This document shows, piece by piece, positions 34,041 through 45,619 of a DNA stretch of 64,000 nucleotides (position 1 is its first letter; each line of letters starts with the position of its first letter). The notes under the pieces are model-generated. The model was not told where the DNA came from. It ran no database searches and saw only the letters and a program-made list of their open reading frames with translations. A program made the position numbers and the translations under genes. Source of the stretch: Mesostigma viride (Eukaryota > Streptophyta > Mesostigmatophyceae > Mesostigmatales > Mesostigmataceae); the NCBI GenBank assembly GCA_009746045.1, contig RPFO01000076.1, positions 932,114 to 996,113 of the forward strand, read 5' to 3'.

Positions 34041-34096
34041 ACCTCGTAATTTACGCCTCGGATGCTTTTTACCACCCTCGGACGAAAAGTATAGTG
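34041..34096. repeat. Right terminal inverted repeat of T
   Basis: 56 bases ending GTATAGTG, the exact reverse complement of the left end after removing the LINE fragment. It is followed by TC, the proposed 2-base duplication. Confidence 0.8.
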
Positions 34097-34328
34097 TCGG
34101 CCGCCTAGGTGCCGCTTGATCTGCAGCTGGCGCGTTCTGACCGCCCTGAGATCCTTGGCTCTGATCATCTGCCAGCGCAGCCTGGTCTCCCAGCGCCTGG
34201 CCGTCACCGCGTCCATCGCGTCCATCGTGTCCATCGCGTCCATCGTGTCCATCGTGTCCATCCATCCCAGCGCCGCGCCGCGCAAAGCCCATAATGCGCG
34301 CTCGTTGGTCAATAGCTCCCTCACTCAT
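34097..34328 (-). CDS. gag: gag N-terminal part of B1
   Basis: An ATG at 34328 opens MSEGAIDQRARIMGF, then a Gly-Asp-His-rich run (GMDGHDGHDGRDG) and a Gln/Ala-rich segment up to PRRPT, where T begins. Removing T and one TC gives the same frame as the gag part ending at 17841. The apparent continuation through the T end to 33534 is not real coding. The start codon lies about 100 bases after ORF X, as in element D. Confidence 0.6.
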
Positions 34329-34430
34329 GATGGCCTCTGTTCAGATCTGCTACAGCCAGCCAAGTGGCCAAGCAGCAATTAAAGCAATATAAGCTACTGA
34401 ACAAGAAAGGAAAATGCCAAGTGTTACCAC

Positions 34431-35432
34431 TCAGTCAAGACCACCACGGTCACCCGCAGGCGCTTCCTGGTTCTCCTTGTCGCTGTCACTGTCGCTGTCG
34501 CTCACAACGATCAGCTCTGGCACCCTGCTACCCGCTGCGCCGTCGTCGACCCGCTGTCGGCCCGCGATGACAGAGTCGTCACCGTTTGTGTAGTAGACAG
34601 GTGACAACCCGTCGTTAACACCCCGCGGATTGTATCTTGGCACCTCGTGGTCGCCAAGCGCCTCGTCGCCTAGCCCAGCGACGCCCACTGCTCCCACCTC
34701 AAGGTCACTGTCGTAACCAAGAGGGGCGAACTCTTCCCAACGCGTCACACGAACGCGAAGGGGTTGGGGCAGTTCCTGAAAAGGAACCCTTGCTTGCTCC
34801 GGAAACCTGCCGACTCGTGCCGCATGCTGTCCTCCGGTGATGGCTTCCGCTGCCGCCTCGACCTCTGCCAGCCGCCTGTAGCGCTCCGCGTCGCTCTCGT
34901 CGAACTGGTCCCGCTGCAACACCCTCGTCGCTGATTACGCCTGCAAACGTACGTTGTACACCCGCACCCGCTGCTGTCGGCACGAACTCGTGTCGCACTG
35001 CACCAGCTGCCTCCGCAGCCTCTCCTCGCCTAACCGCCAACTCCGCACGCACCCGCTCAGCTAATGCTGTAATCACAGTCTGGATGCCGACCAAACCGTG
35101 CAGCTCTTGCTCGATGTCGTCGATGCTCCGGTGCTCCGGAATGACGATGGTTTGGACGTGCCGCAGAATTCGCTCCCAATCCTCGACCTGGTCGTCGACG
35201 AATTGCACGAAGTTGCGATTAACAGGTGGACGATCTGCAAGCAATAAAGATAAATCTCGAACCACACGACGCAATTCAGGCGAAATTGAACCACCAGCAG
35301 ACTGCCGAAACCGGAAATTCTGCTGCCGTTGTTCTTCCTGCACCATTCACCACCGGACGAGCTTCTCGCGTCGTCAACGCTGCACGCAGCAAACAGCAAC
35401 GACCCTCCTGGCCGTTCCGTCGAGACTGCATT
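34431..35432 (-). pseudogene. ORF X of B1 (unknown, frameshifted)
   Basis: First ORF after the 5' LTR, before gag. A likely ATG at 35432 opens MQSRRNGQEG. Frame changes occur near 35330 and near 34920, giving segments 35432-35330, 35346-34920 and 34925-34431. The middle is helical and charged (VRDLSLLLADRPP, FVDDQVEDWERILRH). The end is acidic (VVSDSDSDSDKENQ) and closes with GGLD. Element D has an ORF of similar size and position ending RGLD, with a helical middle. No known domain is recognised. It might be an additional structural protein, but that is inference. Confidence 0.45.
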
Positions 35433-35440
35433 GTAATTTG

Positions 35441-36138
35441 AGTTAACGTTTTTATGAACGCAATATGTAAGGATATGGTTGCAATGCAGCAATGTGTGAA
35501 TATGGTTGGAAACGGAGCTTTGTTAAAATTGGATAATGTTACAGCGCTCACACACTTGAGGCTTGTACACGCGCTTGCCAAGTCAAGGCACAACACGTGA
35601 GGCGGGCTCGCAAGAGATATGCCCAAATGGCACTGGTCTATTCTTTATATACTTGTGCACTGTGCTTGCTAGTCCTGAGCAGCCCAGAAGGCCTGCTCAG
35701 TAATAACACTCCCGGTACAGTATTCACTACCTGTACAGCGCCCAGTTCCTATACAATAGGTCTGCCATACAGGCACAGTGACCACAGAGCACAGTCCACA
35801 GTGACTATTGCATCTGCACCTAGAAGTCCAGGACTAAGCCTGCGGTACCAACAGACCACAGGTTAAGGTTCCTATTTCCTGCGTACGACGCATTAATCCA
35901 ATACCGTCGTAGGTTCAGCACCTAATTCCTGTCAGCCCAGGAATTACTGTCGACCCCATATGTCGTCGGCAAATATTCACGTCCGACTTAGACGAACAGC
36001 CGGCTCGCGCTCGCGCGCGACCGGGAAGTCGGAACGCCATAACTTTCTTGATACTTGTCGGAATGAACTCGTTCCGGTGCCGCTGGAATCGCAGAGATAT
36101 GCCGAATCAGGTACATGCCAATGCGCTTGGCGTTAACT
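35441..36138 (-). repeat. 5' LTR of B1
   Basis: 698 bases with ends AGTTAACG … CGTTAACT, not TG…CA. The same sequence occurs as the split LTR at 38857-39198 plus 47054-47411. ORF X begins eight bases inside. Confidence 0.75.
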
Positions 36139-38856
36139 AGCACCCCCCCACATTTAATTATTCATGCCATCACCACCCCACATTTAATTATTCATGCCAG
36201 CACACCCCAACATTTATTTATACGTAGCAGCACCCCCCACATTTAATTATTCATGCCATCACCACCCCACATTTAATAATTCATGCCAGCACCCCCCAAC
36301 ATTTATTTTTCATACACCCGTTTGCTCACCATAGTCACCAGCATCTTTGTTAAAACAATAAGTAGATGCATACAGACAGGTAGCGGTTACAGAACCGCTA
36401 TTAAGAACTCCTTAGGCATGGCTCGCGATTACCCGCGCAGACCAGGCCACCAAAGAGGGTGGGTGGGTGGGACAAGAAAAAAGACCACAACAATGTCACT
36501 ACGCCGCCAAAGTAGTCAAACTGCCCTAGCACGGGGCTGACATCAGCAACCGAGCTTAACTTAACACGCCAACCTGAGAATGTAGCGACATCTACCGTAC
36601 CACAAAAACAACAACCAATCAAATACCCTTTCATGTCCCACGTAGCTCCCACAAAAACCAGCATCTTCATTAAAACAATAAGTGGAAGCATACATGTGAC
36701 ACTAATTGACATGCCCGGAGGCACGCGGTGGGTGGGTGGGGAGCAAAGAAAGAGGCCGACAAAACCAGCCAGAGCGGCTTTTAGTCGCAAAACCTCCCTT
36801 ATCCCTAGCTAACTGACGTCATTAACCCCTTATGTTTAGTGGATGCTAGTAAGACGCTAACCGTACAGACCGGGGGTAGAATATCCCGAATCTGCACGGC
36901 TAGTATTAAATAATGCGTAGGTTGTTCTTTTCAGGGGCACTGCACCTCACGCCCCGTTCCGCCCGGGTATAATCAACCCAAGCGCGGAACGCACATTTTA
37001 TTTAATTCATTTTTCAACCATGCACTATATTGCATCTACTAATCACAAAAGCTCTAGCCAAACAGCTACGAGTAAACACTACGACCTATAAGCCGCTCAT
37101 CCAGCGGCCTCTTGTTCCCGCATTCACGTATAGAAGAAACTCCGTTCAAAGAACCCCGATTCATGTCCCACGTAGCTCCCACAAAAACCAGCATCTTCAT
37201 TAAAACAATAAGTGGAAGCATACATGTGACACTAATTGACATGCCCGGAGGCACGCCGTTCAAGGCCCTTCATGAAGTACGTTGCCCAATCACCCCCGCC
37301 CTGGCTTTCCCTTGAAGCCGCACTCCACCTTGCTCGTTGTCACAAGTGACCGCCCTGCCGCAAAACGGGAGCCCCCCCACATCGGGAGGCGTGTGCCCGG
37401 CGGCTGTGGATGCATGGCCAGGCCCAAAAAGGCCCAGCGCATTTGCACTGCCGCTGCGATTGCGCACGGCCAGCCTATCATGACCCCTCTCGGGGCCCCG
37501 AGTCGGTACCGCTATGGCCGTCTCCCCATAGACCCGGGGTGCTTCGAGAAAAAACGTGGACCTAGCCCAGGCCCCGCCAGCCCGGATGCCCGAGGCCACA
37601 GCCCCAGGCACCTGGCTGAACGAGAGTCCGTTCAGCCAAGACCGCATTCCCCCCGAGGTTTCTATGCGTGGGGAAAAAATTTCTAGCTTAGGCGCTTTTC
37701 CCATCGCCGTCCCCAGCCCCAACCACCCCCCCCTCGGCGGAAGGCAATTGCAAAGTTTGCTGGCCAGCAGCAATTTCCGAAGAAAAAGCCGCAGGCCGCG
37801 GACCGAGACACGGGTCGCCAGTGCCAGCCATCCGGCTCCAACCCGGGGTGCAAGCATCCCCAGGTACGGAGCACCAGCTCGCGCACTGGGCCGACCAAGC
37901 GACAGTTGAGCACCTGTCACGGCATCCGGCCCACCAAAGACCCCAAGCTGGGGAAAAGGTGCGGACCGGAGGTAATCATTTTCTTTTCTTTTAGTTAACC
38001 GAGCGAGGAACTACGCCTGGCCGGTTAACAACTGGAAGTCTCACCACTGGCCAAGTGGCCAGTGCAACCAGTGCTTTTGGGATTTTGCTCCGCAGCACCC
38101 ATAGCTGCGGCTCCGAGCAAAGAAAGAGGCCGACAAAACCAGCCAGAGCGGCTTTTAGTCGCAAAACCTCCCTTATCCCTAGCTAACTGACGTCATTAAC
38201 CCCTTATGTTTAGTGGATGCTAGTAAGACGCTAACCGTACAGACCGGGGGTAGAATATCCCGAATCTGCACGGCTAGTATTAAATAATGCGTAGGTTGTT
38301 CTTTTCAGGGGCACTGCACCTCACGCCCCGTTCCGCCCGGGTATAATCAACCCAAGCGCGGAACGCACATTTTATTTAATTCATTTTTCAACCATGCACT
38401 ATATTGCATCTACTAATCACAAAAGCTCTAGCCAAACAGCTACGAGTAAACACTACGACCTATAAGCCGCTCATCCAGCGGCCTCTTGTTCCCGCATTCA
38501 CGTATAGAAGAAACTCCGTTCAAAGAACCCCGATTCCGAAAGATTCTAATTATCATTCAACAAACCGGTTCAACAAACCCGGCCCTGTCAAACTTTAAGC
38601 GTAAGATTGTTTCGAGATTGTAGCACAATAGGGCCACTGCCCCTACTAACAATTCCAGGTCGCCAGCCATTAGCCAAATCCGGTTACATCTGCCAAACCC
38701 GCCCGGCCGGTTCAGCCGACCATCCAGGCGGCTCCCGTGAGCGGCCTTATTCCCCGCCTCACTTTGAGAAACTCTTTTCAAAGAAATCCGATTCATACAC
38801 CCGTTTGCTCACCATAGTCACCAGCATCTTTGTTAAAACAATAAGTAGATGCATAC
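36139..38856. repeat. Non-coding spacer with nested duplications
   Basis: 36139-36305 holds four to five imperfect units of about 38 bases (CACCCCACATTTAATTATTC type). A block of about 420 bases occurs at 36741-37163 and again at 38116-38535, nearly identical. A 94-base block starting ATGTCCCACGTAGC occurs at 36632 and 37164. A 64-base block starting ATACACCCGTTTGC occurs at about 36312 and 38794. No gene is supported; 37260-38100 is GC-rich and unassigned. Confidence 0.65.
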
Positions 38857-39198
38857 AGTTAACGTTCTTAGCAAACGCAATGTGAAGGATATGGTTGCAA
38901 TGCAGCAATGTGTGAATATGGTTGGAAACGGAGCTTTGTTAAAATTGGATAATGTTACAGCGCTCACACACTTGAGGCTTGTACACGCGCTTGCCAAGTC
39001 AAGGCACAACACGTGAGGCGGGCTCGCAAGAGATATGCCCAATTGGCACTGGCCTATTGTTTATATACTTGTGCACTGTGCTTGCTAGTCCTGAGCAGCC
39101 TAGGAGGCCTGCTCAGTAATAACACCCCCGGTACAGTATTCACTACCTGTACAGCGCCCAGTTCCTATACAGTAGGTCTGCCATACAGGCACAGTGAC
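38857..39198 (-). repeat. 3' LTR of B2, left part (rest at 47054-47411)
   Basis: The LTR is continuous with 47054-47411 after removing D and one copy of GTGAC. Total 700 bases, matching the intact LTR at 35441-36138 closely, ends AGTTAACG and CGTTAACT. Confidence 0.75.
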
Positions 39199-39814
39199 AG
39201 TTGAATGAGAGTTTACCACCGAGGGAATCCATGGCTCTTGCAGGAAAGTTGCCTTTATTATAATGAGCAAACACAGACGTAAGTCACGTCAAATCCGAGA
39301 CTGCACGTAGCACAGACGACAGGGTCGTTATGCCAAGAGAGCGTGCACGCAAGAGCTAGCGCCCCAGTGTGACCAAGTCACACATATAGCTTGCTAGGGA
39401 CGCGTCCAAGTATTCAGCTGCACTGTCACAGCTGAACTGTCAATCAATTGATTACACAGACTCTGGCACGCCTTTGGCGCGCAGATCTATCAATTGTCCA
39501 TACGGCTAGTCCTGTGGACCTATCCGTACACTAGTCAGCATCAACTGTCTCATAGGTCCTGGCGCGCTACAGTGCGCCTACCTATCAATTGACCATCAAG
39601 TCCTGTACAAGTCCTGTCAACGTCCTGCGGACTATCAAAGTGACACTTGTACATCCTGTGTCCGTACGCGCCCACAGTGGCGCGCCGGGTACTGTCGGCA
39701 CAGCCTAGGAAACGTCATAACTTTTACGTTCCTTAACCAAATGAGGCGTTCAAGGTGCCGTTGGAAAGAGCGTAACAATCTCTATCCATCTAACGTAAAT
39801 CCTTTACGTTAACT
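39199..39814 (-). repeat. 3' LTR of element D
   Basis: 616 bases. On the minus strand it is preceded by a purine tract AAAGAAAAGAAGGGATTGG (39815-39833), which fits a polypurine tract. B2 has the similar AAGAAAAGAAAGGATTGG before its 3' LTR. Confidence 0.8.
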
Positions 39815-39833
39815 CCAATCCCTTCTTTTCTTT

Positions 39834-40764
39834 AGGGATCACATCCCCTGCCAGGGACCCTTGAAGTAGCTTGAAATGTCCTTCACTCCAGCTTGAAGCT
39901 TGAACAGATGTCTTTAATGGCCAATGCCATTCCCCCAGCCCTTTCTTTTAAGGAACTGGAAAAGAAACAGATCTGCCACAGGGAAAACCATTTCATGAGA
40001 AATGGATAAAAACCTATGGAAGTGGCATTACAGAGTACCACCAGATATTAGAAACACACAAAATTAAATACATACAGGTTAATTCTATGAGGTCTTCTCC
40101 AGGAATTAATCCCATCACCTCGGTAGAGCCTCCAGTACAATGACCTTCTGGCGGTGAGTTACATTAATCCCAGATACTAATCCCATAAAACCCAGTACAT
40201 ATCTAATATAAGCACAATAAATCCATGACAATTGAAATACCACTTGACAAAGTAAGACGTATTACAATAGTTTCCCCGTCATACTCTCAACAGGTTAGTA
40301 TTGGCGCCCGTCTTATGGCGCCCGTCTACTTGTCAGATGATAAATTGCCACAGCAAACAAATGACAAAATGAAACACATAGGCAACAATTAAATCCTGCC
40401 CTGGGGAACTAGGGAAGTCTGAACAGGTAAAACACCTGAGCAGGCCAGCTTGTAGAAACATAATACCAGGGAATCGAACCCCGCCCTATAAACCCCAGAA
40501 TAAAGGTTCCCAGACCATTGTGAGAGGTATGTACAAATATACATTTCTTTTAAATAGAATACATGGTCTGTAATGGACCTGTCAACCTTGTGTAGTCAAC
40601 AGCATGAACCCCAGCCAAAACCTGGCTGTATCCTGATTAAAATCAGAGTGAGTGTACCATGGTCCATGAGCCTTAGTACAGACTAAAATACAGGTATTAT
40701 GCCAGTCACAATGCTGACACTACCACACAATCTGCTCTCCAATGCCCTATAACCAGGCACCAGC
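39834..40764 (-). other. 3' untranslated region of element D
   Basis: No coding frame. It holds the T-arm-like motif at 40465-40486 and otherwise nothing recognised. Unlike the LTR, it shares no other obvious block with the B elements. Confidence 0.5.
40465..40486 (-). other. tRNA T-arm-like motif after pol (D)
   Basis: Identical over 22 bases to the motif at 12719 and 48011, although the flanking sequence of D and B is otherwise different. The minus strand reads GGCGGGGTTCGATTCCCTGG. Confidence 0.6.
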
Positions 40765-43700
40765 TTAGACAGCTTGCTGAGATGGGTCCATCAGAGACTG
40801 AAGAACCTTGTATTGCACTGCTGCCTTCTGCACTAGCTTGGTCAAAGCATCAGCAGGATTGTCAACCCCAGGGATATGCTCAATATTGGCCAAGGAGGAC
40901 AATTCCTTAAGAAGGAGATAATCCAAGTCCCTACTTCTGGCCATCTGCCTGTGCACAAACTGCACCATCCCCATGGAGTCTGTTTTTAGAAGAGTGGTAA
41001 CCTGAAGTGGCCAAGGAGTGTTAGAAGTCATCTGATGAAGCAACTCCTTCAGATAAAGGCTTGTGTGAATGCCTTCACAAATAGCCCTGCATTCTGCCAC
41101 ATCACTACTGACAGCCACCCGTTTGTGCAGGCGACTGAACCAGCTCACCAAACTCCCCAGGCCTTCCTGTCTGAGCACAAAGAGCCCTGCAGCCCTGCCC
41201 CTGACCTTGGAGACCTGCCTGCTGTCCATTGAGCTATCCACATACAGCTCCATGCAAATGGGTTGTGATAAATCCACTGCAGACAACAGAATGCCAGACG
41301 AAGCCCTGACCTGATCAGCCACCTTGGCAGACCCTAGCTCTGTCAGCATGTCATCAGGCAACCTGGCTATGACCATAAGGTCTGGCCTGGAAATGCCTGC
41401 CACCCAAGCAACCATGCCCCTCACCATGGGACACAGTGCCTGTGTGATGACTGGAGGAAGCTTGCTAATGAGGGTCTCTTGATAATCGTTGCCCCCCACC
41501 AGCAGCATACGCCACTCCCCCCCTTCTTCACCAGTGTGGCCTCCATGCCCACAAACAGGAGAGGCTCATTCTCCACCTGCCATTGCTCCCTACCCAGAGG
41601 AAACTTGGACTTAATGATGGAGATCAGCTCCTTAAGCCACGACGTGGGAGCTATCAGATGTAGGTCATCCCCGTGCAGCGAAGCATACACTGGTAGGCCT
41701 TCCCATTGCCCCAGAAACAGACAGGGGTCTACAGGAGAAACCTTCAAGTTGCAATGCTCCTTCAGGAAACGGTTGAGAGTCTCCCTCCAGATTATTGGAC
41801 TTGACCTCAGGCCCTCCAGGCCCTTGAGGATTTTAAGGAACTCAGTGTGAATGTCCCTTTTCCATACAGCAGGCACCCTGACATAGAAAGGCGTCTTGCC
41901 CTCCCACTTTTCCTGTGCCACATCTGCATCCCCCTCCAGAAATGCCCTCTTGAAGTCTACCACCACTGAGCCATAGTCCAAGCCCTTGTTGAGAAGGCCT
42001 AGAAATACACACAGCAGCAGCCTCCAAGTGTCATGCAGCATGCCAGGGGTATACAACTCCTCAGCGGTGCACTCACCAGTACCCTTGAACTCATTCAGTA
42101 CTGGCCTGACGTGTGGTACCTTGACCCCGTCCACCTCCTTCATCTTGATGACAAACTTGAGCTTGAGTAGACGTCGTGCAGGAGGCAGGTCATTGACAGG
42201 TTCCACGCATTTCTTGGAGATCCAGTCCTCCCCAGATTTAATCAGACCCAGTGTGACCTGGGGACACATAATGGGAGAGGACATGAGCTTCACCAGGCCT
42301 TGGTAGTTTATAGGGCTGTGTCCAGCAAGTGAGTGAGGACCAATGCCCAAACTGCTTGGATGACTAGCAGCTGGCAATATGAGGTCATCAACCAAGGGCT
42401 CCTGCCCCTGGCACACTTGCACACGCTTAACCGTCCTGGTTACTGCACGTGATAGGTGAGTGGTCCTGAAATTAATCAGTGGGACCTGACCAGCCCCTTC
42501 CTTAGTCAGGAGAGAGGACGTGATCACTACCCCATCCTGGCATAGGAAATTCTGCCCCAGAAGAGCAGGTCCCTGATAGCCCTCCAAGACACAAAAAGCA
42601 GTGTCCTGTCCAAGGATAGGAATGGATACCTCACCCAGTACCTTCACGTGTACCCCGCCACTGAAGTCAGACACAAACTGATAGCTGGGTTCAGTCATGC
42701 TGTACCCTGCTGCAGCTCTGGTCCCAATGATGGAAACCTGAGAATTAGTGTCTACCTCTAAGGCAGTGTCCAGCCCCAGATTGCCATGCCACCTGAGCTT
42801 GGCTACCTTGGGCTGCTTCTTGGCCCTTTGCAGAGCCCCAATTAATCCAGCCAAACTTGTCCCCCTGGGCTTGGTTAGAGCCTTGGGCTTGACAGTTGAC
42901 TCCCCAGCTGTTGACCTTGCAGCCTGTTCAACAGGTACCTCTGCAACCTGGCCAGGGCTGACAGATTCCCCTGCAACAGATGTGGTCGTTGCATCAGTGA
43001 TGTCACTTGGGACCTGAAAATCCTGCAGGTCCTGTGAGCCTTGTGCCTGACTGCCCTCATTCATCAGGTTAGGCTTGACATATGACCAACTCAGCCGGTG
43101 CACATGCTTTGGTTCGTCCTCCATGCTGACCAAGCATGCGTGGCTAGCTTCATCAACCTGGGTAACCACCCCAGGACTCCAGCTACCACGTTTGCCATAA
43201 AGGCTAGGTTCCTTCCAAGCTAGGACCTTCTGACCCACTTGTGGCTCCAGCATCTTCCAACCCCGGTCCTTCTCCCTCAGCTTGGCAAAGGTGACATGTG
43301 CAGCATGTTTCCAGCCCTCCAGCACATGTGGTGGGCACAGGCCATGATATAGACCCATTGGGCTGACAGCAACTCCATCATAGTAGAAGTTAACCCTGCT
43401 GTTCAGCTGCTGCTCCACGTTCCTCAGCCATGCACTCCTGACAAGTGCAGGTGCAGATAAGGGTACCCAGTCTTCAGAGATAATCAATTTCTTGACCTCC
43501 TGGATTGCCCTCTCTATAGCACCCTGCTGCCCATGAGCCTCCCTAGGTGTAACCAGCAACTCAGGAAGGGTGGGATCACCCTTGAGATGCTGAAACTGCA
43601 TGTCCACCTGGATCCTTGTGGTAGGAAACTTGGCTCTTACATTCTGCAGGGCAGCCAGCAAGTACCTGTTCTTCATAGAAGGTAAATGCTCCAGCACCTT

Positions 43701-44390
43701 GTATTTTGTGTACCTGTCCACGCACACCAACAGTTGCATGCCCCTGATGTGTTGGATATCACACTGCAGATCACCAATGCTCTGAGGTATAGCTTTGGCA
43801 TGTGATTTCCTGGGCTTGTTGGAGGACAACTGGCACTTACACCGTGAGGCAGCTTGCTGACACGCCTTAAGAAGGGGTGCCCTGCCCATACGGAAGGCAA
43901 AGTTGTTTGACAGAGAAGTGGCATGCCCAAACATGTTGTGGATTCGGGCACCCAACTCCTGGTACACAGAGGAAGCAGTCCCTGGCACAGTCAGGACTGT
44001 GCTGTCAGGTTGTCCAGCATCACCATGCTGTCTTCCATCCTGTTCTGACTCAGAGTCTGAGTCACCCTGCTCATGCCCAACACCTGGACCGCCAGCAGGG
44101 ACCACATGCATACCACCAGAGGCCTTCACACCCCTCTGTGGTTGTACATTGGTTTCTCTCAAAATGAGAGGTCCACCCTCGTGCCCAGCACAAGGATGCA
44201 TGGGGTCAGACATTCTTACAGCTGCACCAGCTGTCAAGGACGTCTTCATAGGAACCTGTACCTCTCCAGGTGACCTGGGGCCACCATGAACCTGGAGATC
44301 ACCCTCTTGTTGCCCAGATATAAAATCTGCATTGGAGCACCTGGCCTCCCCCTTGGGTGAATTAAGGTGTGTAGGGGTTGCCTCAGACAG
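40765..44390 (-). pseudogene. pol: pol of element D: integrase, protease-like, RT, RNase H
   Basis: Open from the UGA at 44391 through 41421, then, after one indel in a run of seven C near 41515-41521, from 41508 to 40765. Numbered from the Met at 44249: zinc-like region 104-140 (HNMFGH … CKC), core Asp 164, Asp 216 and Glu 246 (29 residues between the last two), SH3-like end about 338-392, protease-like motif EVDTNSQVSI with Asp 500 and LLGQNFL at 563-569, RT with Asp 765 (VVVDFKRAFL) and HGDD 859-862. The second frame has RNase H motifs ELYVDSS, SDVAECRA, KTDSMGMV and NPADALTK. Confidence 0.82.
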
Positions 44391-44393
44391 TCA
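44391..44393 (-). other. Single in-frame UGA between gag and pol (D)
   Basis: gag ends …DNKEQ-UGA, and the same frame stays open for 47 codons before the first pol Met at 44249. The context is CAG UGA CUG. The B elements have CAU UGA CUU at the same place. Confidence 0.6.
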
Positions 44394-45497
44394 CTGCTCC
44401 TTGTTGTCTTCTTGCTGACTGCCCTTTGAAGGCTGGCCTGCCTGGGACTTGTTGTTGTTCTTGTTGTTGTTTTTCTTGTTGCTGCCCTGGCCCTGGGTCT
44501 TCTTGAAGCTGGGACACTCCTTCTTGATGTGCCCCCACCCCTTGCACAGGTAGCACTGGATCTTTGACTTGCCCTGGCCTCCTCCCCCGTTGTCAGGCGC
44601 GTTACCCTGCCTGGGCTTACCACCCACCCTCCTGAACACCGACTTGGCATGTGATTGCCCGTCAGGGTCGGGTGAATGGTTGGCCTTCCGCTTGTTGTGG
44701 TTGCCCCCACGTCCTCCTTGGCTTCTGTCAGCCTCAGACGTCTTGGAGCCCCCCTGGGCACGCCCACCTGCGTGGGTAGCCTTCACAGCTGGCATTCCAC
44801 CCTCAAACAGCTCCTCTGCCTCGAGTGCTTGTTTGATTATGACCTTGTAGGCCTTGAGGGTAGAGTGTGGGGCACACATGACCTTTAAAGAGCCACGTGT
44901 TGCCTTGTCCAGCCCAGAAACCTTGAGCCAGTTTGTCAGGGCTATGCTGTCAGCGACATTGAAGCCGTGAGCCCTGCCCTCCTCAACCATTTTACAATAA
45001 TTGAGGAAGTTCTGGATAAGGTCTCCCTTAACCTCCCACCCTTGGTATTTATCCTGCCAATGGATCCCCACTTTCTTCCGTTGATCCTCTAGCAGCTCCC
45101 TCAGCTCTGCCACGTAGACTGCCCAGGCCTTGTTGGCCTTCTTGCACTCTCTAGTGAGGTCTTTAATCTGATCTGTGCACTTGCCAAAAGTCTGGCTGCC
45201 TATCCAGATCTGATAATAGTTTGTACCCCGTACAAGCTTGGAAACCCCTCTAGTCCTTCCACAAACTCCTCTGCCTGCTTTGGCTTTGAGTCTGAAGTGA
45301 CAGGTTGCAGCTGATTAACAATAAGCAGACCCTGGTGGTGAGATCATATCCAGAAACAGCATGTGTAGTTTATTATTCAAAGGGATATTAGTGATTTCTC
45401 CGGTGACCCCCACGTCATCTACGTGAGCGGTCCCGCTACCAGCACCCCCATTATTATTCCCACTGGCTAGGCCCTTGCTACGGCGTCCCTCAGCCAT
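44394..45497 (-). pseudogene. gag: gag of element D
   Basis: The N-terminal piece (ATG at 45497, MAEGRRSKGL) closes at 45315. The main part is open from about 45240 to the UGA and includes WIGSQTFGKCTDQIKDL, AVYVAELRELLEDQRK and a helical capsid-like region. A basic Gly/Asn-rich stretch follows, then one zinc knuckle CYLCKGWGHIKKEC (CX2CX4HX4C) near 44515-44556 and a Lys/Asn/Gln-rich tail. At least two frame changes (about 45320 and 45240) break it. Confidence 0.65.
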
Positions 45498-45619
45498 GGT
45501 AAACTACACTAGCTGTGTATGGCCCTGAGCTAAGCAGCTGGAAAACAAAAGACAGGTAGATATGTACAATCTGTCAAAAAGCCGCCTGCCCCGGTGCCGA
45601 CCGCGCCACCATGCCGAAT

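Larger units (their letters stand above)
18808..34096. mobile_element. 15.3-kb CACTA-like element T inside B1 gag
   Basis: Ends are CACTATACTTTTCG … CGAAAAGTATAGTG, part of a perfect 56-bp inverted repeat once a LINE fragment in the left copy is removed. Subterminal regions are dense in short repeats (GAGGCGTAAATTACGAGG and CTCGTAAATTACTAC types), typical of the CACTA/EnSpm group. The flanks share TC (18806-18807 and 34097-34098). A 2-base duplication also restores the gag frame, whereas plant CACTA elements usually duplicate 3 bases. No transposase is recognised. The interior is microsatellites, LINE copies, element W and a possible gene. Confidence 0.75.
12715..36138 (-). mobile_element. 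Copia-like element B1, split by two DNA transposons
   Basis: Reading leftward from 36138: 5' LTR (35441-36138), ORF X, gag N part, element T, gag rest, UGA, integrase, hAT-like insertion, protease-like domain, RT, RNase H, and a 3' region with a T-arm-like motif. Without insertions it is about 98 percent like B2 by eye. B2 provides the empty site for the hAT-like element, and gag continuity defines the T insertion. Its 3' end is probably the module at 930-1406, cut off by insertion U. Frame breaks: a 4-base insertion near 16978 and another near 13005. Confidence 0.75.

Noticed and set aside
36741-38535. Organelle-derived insertion
   Set aside because: The GC-rich, promoter-like look suggested it, but no organelle gene or rRNA is recognisable.
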